DNA from: Amborella trichopoda
Taxonomy: Eukaryota; Streptophyta; Magnoliopsida; Amborellales; Amborellaceae
Length of the DNA stretch: 64,000 nucleotides
Direction: 5' to 3'
Assembly: GCF_000471905.2 (NCBI RefSeq)
Contig: NW_006498572.1
Coordinates: forward strand, 261,008 to 325,007
Position numbers and translations under genes: made by a program. Each line of letters begins with the position of its first letter. Positions within the stretch are counted from its first letter, which is position 1. Positions 22,106 through 32,660 of this stretch are shown piece by piece. The notes under the pieces are model-generated. The model was not told the origin of the DNA and ran no database searches. It saw only the letters and a list, made by a program, of their open reading frames with translations.

Positions 22106-24650
22106 TTGCCACACACCAGTCTCCGACCTCGACAGTTCGCTGTCCCGCCCTGTTTTGACCCTTCAAAAGAGATGATCAGTGTAATGGTGATCAATGACCC
22201 CGATGATGCTTACGAGGAGTGGGTGAACAAGTTCGAGGAAATGATGCAAGCCATCCTTGGAAAGATGGAACTCCTAGACGCCTCTAGGTCCCCTTCTTTG
22301 ACTGATTCCCCTCCTGGTGAGGACGTAGTTCCCAGAAAAACTCCTCCATCAGCCTCCCAAGATAGTTCTACTTCCCGCGGGGTCTCCCAAATTGACATAG
22401 ATGCTATGGTGGTCCATAGCCTCAAGAACAAGGTCCTAAGCATACAAGAGATGCCGCACTATCAAAAGCCATACCCTTCATACATAGACCAAGTACTCGT
22501 CCCTCCGAACTATCAAAAGGGGAAGCTCCCCCTGTTCAACAGTAATACGTCTCCGCACTAGCATTCTACTCACTTCCAGGCGGCTTGTAGGGAGACGGCA
22601 ACTGACGGACTCCTCCTCCTCTGCCAGTTCGTCGAAACTCTTGAAGGGCCAGCCTTCCAGTGGTATGCTCGGCTGCCTCCCAACTTGGTACACATATGGA
22701 AAGAGATGGAGCAGTTGTTCTACCAACACTTCTACGAAGTTCAAAGGAATGTGGAGACCATTGAACTTCTCACTCTGATGCAAGACCCTAGTGAGCAGGT
22801 TGACAAGTTCATCACCCACTGGAGAGAGTTGGCGACCTTCCATGCCACTCCCATGACAAAGAAGAAAGTGATCTAGACCTATATACGGAACATGCTTCCT
22901 GAGATTGCTCTACATGTTGAGGCATCCAATCCACCCTCCATGTCAGAGCTCATCTCCAAGGCAGTTCGTATTGAGGGATTATTCAAGCATCATCAGCAAC
23001 CTGCCGGCTCTAACTCTCGTTCTAACAGCCGGGGCAGCCAAAAGGTAGTAATCAGCATGGCCGCCATCGTGGCGGACACTAAAGGTGCGGTTCCTCAAAC
23101 CATGGACCTTTCCAATGCATAGGCATCTCCGGCCGGGGGCAAGCAGCAGTCCTACAACAGCATCCCGCCTCCTAAAACTTTTAGGCAAAATGACTACTTG
23201 GCCCAACACCAGAATAAGGTTTACCCCTTTGACACAAATTGGACGCCTGCAATACTTCGATTGCTGCTAGAACATAACTTGATACAGTTGTCGAAGGCCA
23301 ATACTGTGGAGTCGGCTAAGCAAGAGGCAAATGAGAAGTACTGCACCTGTTGCAGGAGGGTATGCCCCACTTACGACTGCTATAAGCTCAACAACACGAT
23401 CGAAGCCCTTATCAACAAGGGTTAGATAAAGCTCGAAGAGTTGAAAAGAGCGTTCGGGGCAACTGAGGTTTCTCACATAGTCATGATACAAGAGGATGAC
23501 GGGGCAACCGCTATCCTTTGTGTGTTTTTCTCCATAATGCTTGAAGAAGGGCTTGTCACTTCCAACCCGGCAAGGCAGCCCAAGTTCCTGTCTCCAGGTA
23601 CCGAGAACCTCTGGTGCGCCTATCACCAGATACAAGATCATGACGTCAGGTAATGCACTAGTTTCCACAAGATCTTGGCAGAAAAGATGTAGCATTGTCA
23701 GGAAGTTCAAGGTAACTCAGAAGGACACCCTCGAGTCCCTCTTCCGCATGAGCAAGAAGACCTCTTGATGCCTGCCCAAGGAAGCACTGATCTAGACCCT
23801 CTGTAGGCCCTCTTCAAGGAAATGCTCCATCAAGGCCTTATCACTCCCAAGCCAAGCAGCCGTGGCATCTTACCCAGGGCACGAAAAAGCTCTGGTGCCC
23901 ATACCACAAAGTATGGGGCCACGAACTCAACGAATGCTCTGGGTTCGAAGCTATAGTTGTAGAGAAAGCCCAGTAGGGCCACATCATTTGTGCGGTTCTT
24001 TCGGAATGCATCCAGGCCATCACTTCCATTCCAAAGGAAGCCACACTACCAGGCCCCCTGAGTATATGTCGAACCCTTCAGAGCCTTTGACCTCTTAGCC
24101 TTGGAAAGTCTACCATGGGTGGAGTAGGCTCAAATAATTGAAACGTAAGGTTGTCTACCAAGCAAGGGCTACTCACCAGCCTGATAGGGCAGTCCAGACA
24201 CCCCCTCAAGGATCCCAAAGGAGACGGCAGGCACCTAGGTCGGCCCGTCAAGGGAATCATCCTCCTCAGCCATGAGTCGATGAAGAATTCCTTAGGCCCC
24301 TTCCTCCACTGCCGACCTTGTAAGACTTTATCTCAGGCACAACTCGCCTCGTCCTTTCATCCAATCAGGCCGACATTTCCGAGTCACCAACAGCTCGAGA
24401 CTCCCCCAACATGGGTGACGATGATAAAAGCACCCCACGATGGTCAAACCCAGGGTAAGACCTAAAATATCCCCTGGGCACGTCCAATTCTAGCGACGAA
24501 GTAAAAAGCTGCCTAGAACGTTCTAACTCTTCTTCTCCTCCCTCCTATTCTATTTTCTCCACAGGTGCATCTCGACGGTGCCCAGACTTCGACACTCTAA
24601 ACAAAGAGTTTGGAGACACTAGCCTCACCCAACCACAACAAGAGCGCCTC
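22106..24650 (+). pseudogene. Degenerate gag of element B
   Basis: One reading frame runs from 21686 to 23653 with only single stop codons inside (22559 TAG, 22874 TAG, 23120 TAG, 23423 TAG). Motifs in order are YQKGKLPLFNSNTSPH, EGPAFQWYARLPPNLVHIWK, FYEVQRNVETIELLTLMQDP, VDKFITHWRELATFH, SMSELISKAVRIEGL, and a CCHC-like knuckle region YCTCCRRVCPTYDCYKLNN. A second knuckle (WCPYHKVWGHELNECSGFEA by frame) lies at about 23892-23951. This is a retrotrans_gag-type capsid followed by atypical knuckles, as in the Tat lineage. Beyond 23653 the frame breaks repeatedly up to the protease. Confidence 0.85.
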
Positions 24651-24969
24651 AGAGAGATGTTGTCTCAGGCAGTTGGATTCTTGACAGCCACCGACGCCCT
24701 GTCAACCCGAGCAAAGACTCAGTCATCTTCAGGTTCCTATTCCAAAGAGGTCTCCCGCATGGGGCAAATCTTGGAAGTACCAGCCGGAGCGGGGCAAATG
24801 GGTCTAAGATCAGGAAAGAAGCCACAACCACTCAAAAGCTCAAAGCCCTCAAGTTTCTTGATTCTATGTTTTCCCCCAAACCTCAACCTCAAACCTCTGC
24901 ATCCCTAATACAAGCTCCTATTGCTTCCTCATCAACGCAGGCTGCACCGCTGAACAACAAAGTCAGACA

Positions 24970-25674
24970 GTGCCACAAACAAAAATTCAACCAAAACTTG
25001 ATCCTAGGCCTACCCTACGGCCCACACCAGTGACAAGATCAGGAACACATAAGACTAATGAGGATAAAGTTAAATACGACGTAATTGGGCACTTGAGAAA
25101 GCTTCCAATCCTTCTTAGTATCTATGTTGGCCTCTTACTATCTAGAGACTATCGTATGGCTCTGGTTCAAGCTCTTTCTAACCCGGAGGTGTACAAGATT
25201 GAAGTGGAACCTATCGAGGTTGACCCAGTCATCCTGAGTAGGTGCCCGACAGTTTCCTTTTCCAAATATGACCTTCAGTTGGGAGGAAAATTCCAGAATC
25301 GGCCCCTCTTTGTGAATGGAGAACTTCACACCTACCCTCTTAATCGGATCATGCTGGACGGAGGGTCAGCAGTCAACCTGATCTCAAGAAGGATCCTCAC
25401 CTGATTGGGATTAGGATCTGACAATCTCACTCCTACCCACATCACTATGCAAGGATTTAACCAGTCAGGAGAAAAGCTAGCCGGCACAGTGCGCCTTCGT
25501 CTCAAGATCGGTGATCTCAACGGTTACACCCAATTTCATGTGATCGACACCGATACGTCTTATAACGTCCTTCTTGGTCATCCGTGGCTCCACGACCAGG
25601 GAGTAGTTCCTTCCACACTCCATCAATGCTTCAAGTACAGTCGAGATAGAAGGCAAAACGGTCTATGCCGATAA
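24970..25674 (+). pseudogene. Aspartic protease of element B, DGG intact but with a stop
   Basis: KVKYDVIGHLRKLPILLSIY (about residues 34-53), IMLDGGSAVNLISRRILT (25348-25401) and DTDTSYNVLLGHPWLHDQG (25546-25602) mark a retropepsin-like domain. The catalytic DGG codons are at 25357-25365. A TGA at 25402-25404 replaces the CGA (Arg) present in element A, splitting the domain. This is the least damaged protease of the three elements and would have processed the Gag polyprotein. Confidence 0.85.
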
Positions 25675-26600
25675 ACGACCGTTCCCTGTAGCTGAGACTC
25701 ACTATGCCGACACCAAGTATTATTTCATTGGACCTTCGTCTCATGACGACTGGAACTTCCAACATCAGAAAAGTCAAAAGATGAGGACTGAAAGCCTGTG
25801 AGAGAGACAGGACCTTCGACTCATGATGATGTTGAGGATCTGGGGTGAATGATCACAGAAATGTTCAAAGAAGAGGAAAGATAGGGCACGATCCTCACCC
25901 TATCCACCCAAGCATACCTTGCCACCTCTCCGAGGTCATGGTATCCTCTATTAAAGACAAAGCTTGCCCCTCAACTTCTACTCCGCCAGAATGAAATGGT
26001 GAGCTAGAAGCAGCCCTTGAGCTCGAGGAAGCCCTAGAGGGAGACCTTCCAAGGCCAAGGGTAACCTATACATCGGACTAACAAAAGGTTCTGCATGTCC
26101 CCATCGCTCTTCTAGAAGAAGAACTAGTGTACTAACCACCAAGGAAGGTACTCCAGGTTCCGGCCTCCTTGAATAAGGGGAGCATCAATAGTTAAAAGAG
26201 GATCGTAGACTTCTCGAGGGTTGTTGAAGAAGTACAAGTAGACAAGAGTATCCCTTTGGCTCTCAAGAACAAGACTCCTTGGCAGAGCTGAGAAGCGAGG
26301 TTTGTAATCTCTAGATCCAATTGGAGATCATGCGCATCGCTTCAAAGCATTTAAAAAGTGACTAAGACTAAGACTTATGACAAACTCAAGACCAATTCAC
26401 CTCGAATCGAAGCCAAAGCTCCCCCGAATTAAAGCATTTACAGTAAGCAAGCTCATCGAATCATGAGAACCATGAATTATGAGCCCCTTTATAATCAAAC
26501 ACTAAAGGATGACGAAGCAATTGCTCCCCCATTCAAAGTCATTGAAGCCACAACAGGCTGCCACAAAATGAAGCAAAGAGTAGGCTATTATCGTCTAAAA
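25675..26600 (+). pseudogene. C-terminal gag-pro tail of element B
   Basis: Broken frames aligning with 12204-13190 of A: ADKRPFPVAETHYAD-type sequence after the protease, a Pro/Glu-rich linker, HRIMRTMNYEPLYNQ and a final short Gly/Lys region. No reverse transcriptase motif follows. Confidence 0.5.
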
Positions 26601-26639
26601 CCATGAAAGGGAGGAAGCAATGAAATAGAAAGAAAAGTC

Positions 26640-27165
26640 AAAAGAATTGTTTCATTCGTAAATCAAGAGGACACTACAAGCTACTTTCCTTTACAATGAA
26701 AAGAAACGAAAAAGAAAAAGAGAAATAAGGCGTCATCAAAATCGATCAATTGCTTCATTGATCTTTCCCCTATACAATGCAGCCGATGTTTTCACCCGTT
26801 CAATCTTGTTCTTCAGCTCTGCTACTAGCCCCGCCTCTTGCTCCATCAAGGTGGTCAATTCTCTCAAAGAATGCTGAAGGGTCAAAGTGTTATAAAAAAG
26901 AACTTTATCCTTCGCTTCCCAATCTGCAGTCTCTTTCTCCAGCTTGTCTCTATGTTAGCTCTAATATCTTCGCTCTCAGAGCCATCACCTTACGATGGTT
27001 GGTGATGGCCTCCTCAGCAAGGCTTGATATTTGGGATTCCGCAGCATCCAATTGTTGTTATTGAGTGTTTACTAATTCATGGTATAGAAGAAGAGAAGAC
27101 TCCAAAAGGGGCAACCGTGAGCTTTCCAGCCGCTACGCAGTTGCTTCTTCTCGTAGTGTGATGAC
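26640..27165 (-). pseudogene. Coiled-coil stub of the antisense ORF, element B
   Basis: The minus-strand frame contains AAESQISSLAEEAITNHRKV and similar heptad-rich pieces. It aligns with the coiled-coil end of the antisense ORF in A (13382-13798) and C (60062-60478). The PMD-like body that should lie upstream (to the right) is absent; from 27165 the sequence changes to unrelated repeats. A conserved AATGAA-type motif lies beyond the stop at about 26650-26670. Confidence 0.55.
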
Positions 27166-27214
27166 CCAAACTTTTCCCAGCCAGTTAGAATGCATGGCTC
27201 GTCAAGGAGGGAGG

Positions 27215-27470
27215 AAGTTGTTTCCCAGCGCCGGTTGGGCTGTCCAGCACCGGCTGTGAAAGTGAAGAGGCCAGTGCCGGTTGGCTAGCTCCGATTGGGT
27301 TATCTGGCGCCGGTTGTGAAGGAGAATGAGGCCAGCACCGGTTGATGTGAGCAGCGCCGGTTGGATGTGAGCAGCACTGACTGTGAGGAGGAAGAGCCCA
27401 GCGTCGGTTGCCCAGTGCCAACTGTGAAGAGAAAGAGCGCAACACCGGTTGCCCACCGGCTGTGTCTCTG
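27215..27470 (+). repeat. AGCGCCGGTTG-type tandem repeat, element B
   Basis: Eight or more units with the core (C)AG(C/T)(G/A)CCGGTTG spaced about 25-35 bases, as at 17247-17580 in A. It adjoins the antisense-ORF stub here and the antisense-ORF start there. Confidence 0.65.
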
Positions 27471-28810
27471 ACATGCATGAGTCGGAGGTAACACTTGTTT
27501 AATGCATGCTGATGTGCGTGCCACTTGTCCAGATTTTTGAGCCCCATGGTGACACTTAGCCAGCCACCCCAAACATGAGAGTACTTAAGGCTCTTCTCTC
27601 ACCCACGCCCCTCATTCTTACCCCTCTTTCTCTCTCTAAGACACAAGTGGAAGAGTGACTTTGTGAGTAGCCACTGCTGGGCGGGTGAGAGCTGTGAGTA
27701 AAGGTTTGAGGAGGTCCCATTGTTAATTAGGTAAGTAGATCCATTACCCTTACCCTTGTATTGTAGTCATGGGATTGCATGGAAACTTAGGCATATGAAT
27801 GAGCAATATAAGTGTATGCAATGTAGAAAAACCTTACGCCTTTTTCAATGGAAATTTGGGGTTTCTTTTCTATGATAATGGTGAATTTAAGAATGGAGTT
27901 CTGATTCTTAGATTATGTAAGAAATGCATGTCATGTGTGTTCACATTGTGAGAGAATGAATGTTATCATGTTCTTCATTATGAAATGAAGGTTATGGAAG
28001 GCATTCTTGACACCTATTAAATGAAACCATGAAATTCCAGGAATATGTGTATTTTTGAATGAGGCTTTTGAATGGTCAAATAGAGTCTGATTGACATCAA
28101 ACTACCACCATTGGGAAGATACACGAGCCTAGTAAAATTCTTGTTTCACCCACTATTGGAATTCTTTACAAAAATGAAGTTATGTTTTGAAATGAGAGGG
28201 TATGTCACTGTGGACTGTTTTCCTAAATTTGACAGTAGTAACCACTGTGTTCATCGATTTTAACTAACCAAATGACGTCCATTTTTGGCCAAACCACAGC
28301 CATTTGAAAGATATTTGAATGGGTGAAAAGTTGAATGATAAAATCAAATTCTCTTTAGATTGAAAGTTATGCTTCATTTTATGAAGGTATGTTACTGTGG
28401 ATAGTTTTAGCAGAAGCATAGATTGAATGCCTCTAATATCACTGAATTTGACTAACTAAAAAGTATCCATTTTAGCCCAAACCCCAGTCATTGGAACCAG
28501 TTATGAGTCATATTTATTCACATGTTGAGCGCTTTCTGAGGTTCCTTCTTGATTTTGAAACATGGGCAGAATTTCAAAGGCATGTCACTGTTTTCACACA
28601 ACAGATTTTAGACTAAGTGTCTTTGTTTTTGTGTTATTTTGAGGGGTCAAATAAGGTCCGATTGCTTGAAATATAGCTGTGTCTAACATAAAATTTATTT
28701 TTGGAACTATCTTTAAATTCGAAATGAACTGAAAAGCTATAGCCTTGTTTCGACTTGGATGTCACTGCCTGGATTTTTAAAAAGCATGACATTGATACTC
28801 TAACTACTGT
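27471..28810 (+). repeat. Dispersed repeat D, copy 2, with ~186-bp tandem array
   Basis: The TACTTAAGGCTCTTCTCTC block at about 27581-27600 matches the minus strand of 1780-1810. Downstream, degenerate tandem units are anchored on TATGTCACTG-type segments at 28201, 28389, 28581 and 28758 (spacings 188, 192, 177). Each unit also has a GGTCAAAT-AGGTCCGATTG-type segment matching the array at 700-1345. No protein-coding domain seen. Confidence 0.55.
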
Positions 28811-28970
28811 TATAAGAACTCTGATTATGTTATAAGAACTCTGATTCTGATATATGAACTCTGATTCTGTTATCTGAACTTTGATTTAGTTATATGAACT
28901 TTGATTCTATTATATGATCTCTGATTCTGTTATATGAGCTCTGATTCTGTTATATGGACTCTGATTCTGA
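28811..28970 (+). repeat. 20-bp tandem array, eight units
   Basis: Eight consecutive 20-base units of the form TATATGAACTCTGATTCTGT with scattered substitutions; the total of 160 bases fits exactly. Confidence 0.9.
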
Positions 28971-29046
28971 CCGCTACACAATGGATCCTCCATTGGTAGT
29001 GAGCCCTCTGATTCTATACATGTGAGCATGGACTTTTCGCACAATG

Positions 29047-29077
<31 letters not shown>

Positions 29078-30000
29078 GAGAGGATTGAACGAGCCACCCC
29101 CTCCACTACTTCTCTTTTATGCCTATTATTGTCCAAGAAGTATCCCCTTCGTCTAGGAATGCGAGTCAATTCCCGCCTTCCTTGGCACCAGCCAACACAG
29201 TCTCGATGTTAGCCTCGGGAGGCTAAGTAATGAAGCCGCTTAGCTTTACGTTAGGAAAGCGTTGGTGCGAAGACAAGCCCCAAACGAAGGAGCAAGCTAC
29301 ATCTACAACTAGCTACAATGAAACTAAGTTATATACAATAACTTAGCTTGGGCTTCTCATCTTCTCATTCTTTCCCTAGATCAATCAGCACGAACGCCTT
29401 CTATGAACTGATTGCTTCTACTTCTTTTCTTGGGTTATCAGGAAATCTTTGCCCCCCCCCCCTTTTTTAGTGTTGTGAATTGAATAGACAATTGAGACAA
29501 AAGTCTATGCAGTACCACCCCTCTTATTGGAGGAGGGGTCGTACATTCAAAACCTGTGGATTTAGTGCGCGAGGCATTCCCTTGCAGCTGTCTATTTCTT
29601 GGTTAATAAACAACCCTTATTCCATGAGTTTGTCTTGTCTCTTTTTCTATGTGTTTGGCAAGGGACCTTATGAGTTCGCTCCTCAGTAGCATACGAGTGG
29701 GTGAACAACAGACGAGTATCTAACCACAATGCTACACGAGATAGGAAGAGTTTTGCTGTACACGAGACAGGAATAGTGATGAGACAGGCATGACACCCAG
29801 ATCCCGACAGCCCACGCCTTGTCTCGTCTGCCCAAGTAGTCCAGTTCCGTAGACTGAAAGAGTCGGTCTAGTTCCCTCAATCCCAAGAGTACATCCAAAT
29901 CATTTCTTTCCAAATCAAAGTCTTTACAAGTTCGTTAAGGAACGACTAGCCCAGAAATACACAAAATGAGGAATACATTATATCACTGAAATCACCAAAA
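28971..30000. other. Unclassified low-repeat segment, possibly organelle-derived
   Basis: After an (AT)n tract (29047-29073) comes about 900 bases of balanced composition without tandem repeats or TE protein motifs, ending where the GACCTTAAACTG array begins near 30060. It contains an 11-base C run at 29452-29462 and a minus-strand ORF (29683-29913) I do not recognise. Its texture is unlike its neighbours and resembles plant mitochondrial intergenic DNA, but I cannot confirm that without a search. Confidence 0.3.
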
Positions 30001-30059
30001 CATACTGCGGAGGTCTTTGGAAGACAACTTCTAAAACTTCTTGATTTCAGGCTTCAGGC

Positions 30060-31075
30060 CCTCAAAAACTGTAGCAGAGGTTTAGTTGCACGACCTTAAA
30101 CTGCAAAGTCCAAACTATATGACCTTAAACTATAGCGGTGGTCTAGTTGCACGTCCTTAAACTGCATAGTCCTCGTTTCATGACTCTAAATTGTAGCGAA
30201 GGTCTAGTTGCATGACCGTAAACTGCACGGTCCAAACTACATGACCTTAAACTATAATGGAGGTCTAGTTGTACGACCTCACACTACATAGTCCTAACTG
30301 CATGACTTTAAACTGCATAGCCACGGTCCAAGCTACAAGACCCTTAAAGCTGTAACGCACGATGTAACAAATGGCCCATGTGCACAGCTCCAGCCAAGAG
30401 ATAGGCCACTCCTTCGCTAAAAGGGTATCTTAACAACATCTCAGTGGAGTTAGATGCACGCAAGGGTCGTACCTACCCCCTTAACCCCCAATGGGTATGT
30501 TCTCACCAACATCTCAGTAAGGGTCACATCCTACTACGACCTGCTATCCTTAGGGAGTTAGGGCCATCCTTATGCCTTTAACCCTCAATGAGGTTCATCT
30601 ATGCTCTGGCCTGTCATCCTAAGTGGAGTTACATACACCCCATTGCTCATTATCCTCGTGGAGTCTCACTGGCCCTCCTAACCCCCAGTGAAATCTCTTC
30701 CGTCTGCCACTCCTCGAGTGCTGCCACCTCCATTTAAAACCTCTTTTCTTATGTATAACCTTAACCACCTTTATCCCTAGGAGTCGGATGGCTATCCACA
30801 ACTCATCCCCCATGATGACCCACACACTGGTCCATGCTGCATGAGCTTAAACTGCATAGCTATGGTCCGTGTTGCATGACCTTAAATTGTACATCCATGG
30901 TCCATACTATATGACCTTAAACTGTAGCGAAGGTCTCGTTGCATGACCTTAAACTGCATGGTCTTAGTTGCATGACTTTAAAGTGCATAACCACGGTATG
31001 ACCTTGAACCATAGTGCGCGTTCTGACCGCACATTAAACTGCTTTGCCCAGGTCTAGGAGGGATGACCTTAAAAG
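30060..31075 (+). repeat. GACCTTAAACTG tandem array, element B
   Basis: Repeated subunits of about 29-35 bases (for example GCACGACCTTAAACTGCA) alternate with TAGCG-AGGTCTAGTTG spacers at 30060-30370 and 30830-31075. The middle (30371-30830) is less regular and rich in CCC(A/T)GTGGAGTTA. Corresponds to 36590-37330 in A and 54180-55340 in C. Confidence 0.85.
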
Positions 31076-31985
31076 ATGCCCACACATACGCGCACACACC
31101 TTTTACGTGCATCTTCGTGCATGTCTTCCCTAACCGACCCGTTCATGTGTGCACTCGACCTTCATGTCCTCCTCAGTGAGTCTACATACGTGCACATATG
31201 CCCTTTGTGTGCATCTTCACACATGCCTTCCCTAGCCGGCCCGTTCATGTGCGCGCACCACCTTCACCATCATTACCATCCTTTCCCCCCAGTGAGTCTT
31301 ACTTATGCTCACCAAACGGTGAACCCTTACGCAAGCCATACTTGCTGTCAGCTAGTGGGTCACCATTGCTCACCCACCATCCAACCATCATCAACTCTTC
31401 ACAAGGCAACTTCATGCCATCTTCCCAAGTGAGTCAAAAGTCATCACCAAGCTCACTCTATGGCCTCCACAAACTGCCTCTCATCACCCCTACGATCCAG
31501 CTGTATGACCCTACACTATAGTGATGACGTTAAAAGGCTTCACACAGGTTTCGAAGGCACGACCCTAAACATTCCTTCTAAAACAAAACGGGCATGGTGC
31601 ACATCTAAATAAAGGAACGTCATCAGTAAAAATGATTGACGGGCATGGTCATGAAACCATGAGTAAGAGAGTTATGTGGAAAACAAAATCTAGGCACGGT
31701 GAAAACCCCGAAAGGTCATCGTGAGTAAAAAAGGATGAAAAGGATGGACATGACAGTAGGTCATGGTTAAAAGAGCCCAGAAATGACAGGAGTTGGTAAA
31801 AACCGTCTTCATGGTGCCACTTCCACTGTTCAAGTGAAAACCCACAAAAGGGGGCTTGGACCGACAAGACAGGATGATGCACAGCTGCCGCCTCAGCCGA
31901 CGTCCAGTTTCCAAATAGTCAAGATCCTGGCTAATGGGGTCTGCCTAAAATCCTCAAAAGCCAGCATCTAATCGCAACATTAAAT
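31076..31985 (+). other. Region before the 3' LTR of element B
   Basis: Contains a ~106-bp duplication (GTGCATCTTC...CCGTTCATGTG at about 31108 and 31214) and CCAGTGAGTC-type sequence. Also present is a block AAAACC-GTCTTC-ATGGTGCCACTTCC (about 31800-31820) that is conserved in A (about 37975-38000) and C (about 53945-53965, minus). Open frames here are not conserved between the three elements. Confidence 0.5.
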
Positions 31986-32260
31986 GGCTCGTCAGGGAGT
32001 TAGAGCTGCATAAGATATCTCAAGAACATGACTCATCAAGGAGTGAGAGCTGCATAAGATCTCCCAAGAACATGGCTCATCAAGAGGTGAGAGCCACGTA
32101 AGATCCCCCACGTTTCTACATGGCTCATCAGGGAGTGAGATCCGCATAAGATCTCCCAACAATCATGCCTCATTAGGGTGTGAGAGCTGCATAAGATGCC
32201 CCACGTTTCAACATGGCTCATCAGGGATTGAGAACCGTATAAGCTCTCCCCAGTTCAACA
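31986..32260 (+). repeat. 44-49-bp tandem repeat
   Basis: Six units anchored on GGCTCATCAGGGAGTGAGAG at 31986, 32030, 32074, 32122, 32166 and 32215, each followed by GCATAAGATCTCCC-type sequence. I did not see this array in A or C. Confidence 0.85.
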
Positions 32261-32619
32261 ACAATAAGAGTCCTTGAGGGTGAGGATAATGACTAAAAGA
32301 TCCCTCCGAAATTCCAAGGACCATCACAAAGGCAAAAAACTGATGAATATAGGTTCTAACCTGCCACAAGCTTCAGGGTACATCTCGCCAAGACCCCCTA
32401 GCCTACATATGACCACACTTTCGGGATGGGTCAGAAGCCCCTGACTGAACCCTACTAGATAGGACCTACAAAGATACCCTGATCATTAAAAGTAAATCTG
32501 GTGTAGCAGCGAACAATGCTGACCAAAGGTTCGTAGCATTTGGCCTTCAAAAAAAGGCCTGATAGTCCCTTGAGGGTGAGGACTTCGACAAGATTCCTCA
32601 AAATTCCTGAATGATTGCA

Positions 32620-32660
32620 CTTCTCAATTCTCTCGAAGCACAACATTCAGCGGGGCATGC
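32620..32660 (+). promoter_or_regulatory. Conserved block and polypurine-type tract before the 3' LTR, element B
   Basis: TTCTCTCGAAGCACAACATTC followed by AGCGGGGCATGC lies immediately before the LTR. The same block precedes the 3' LTRs of A (38893-38925) and C (53225-53262, minus). It is where plus-strand priming is expected; the purine run is short. Confidence 0.5.

Noticed and set aside
31076-31521. Two overlapping plus-strand ORFs with Cys/His-rich repeats
   Set aside because: Arise from a 106-bp DNA duplication; not conserved in A or C.
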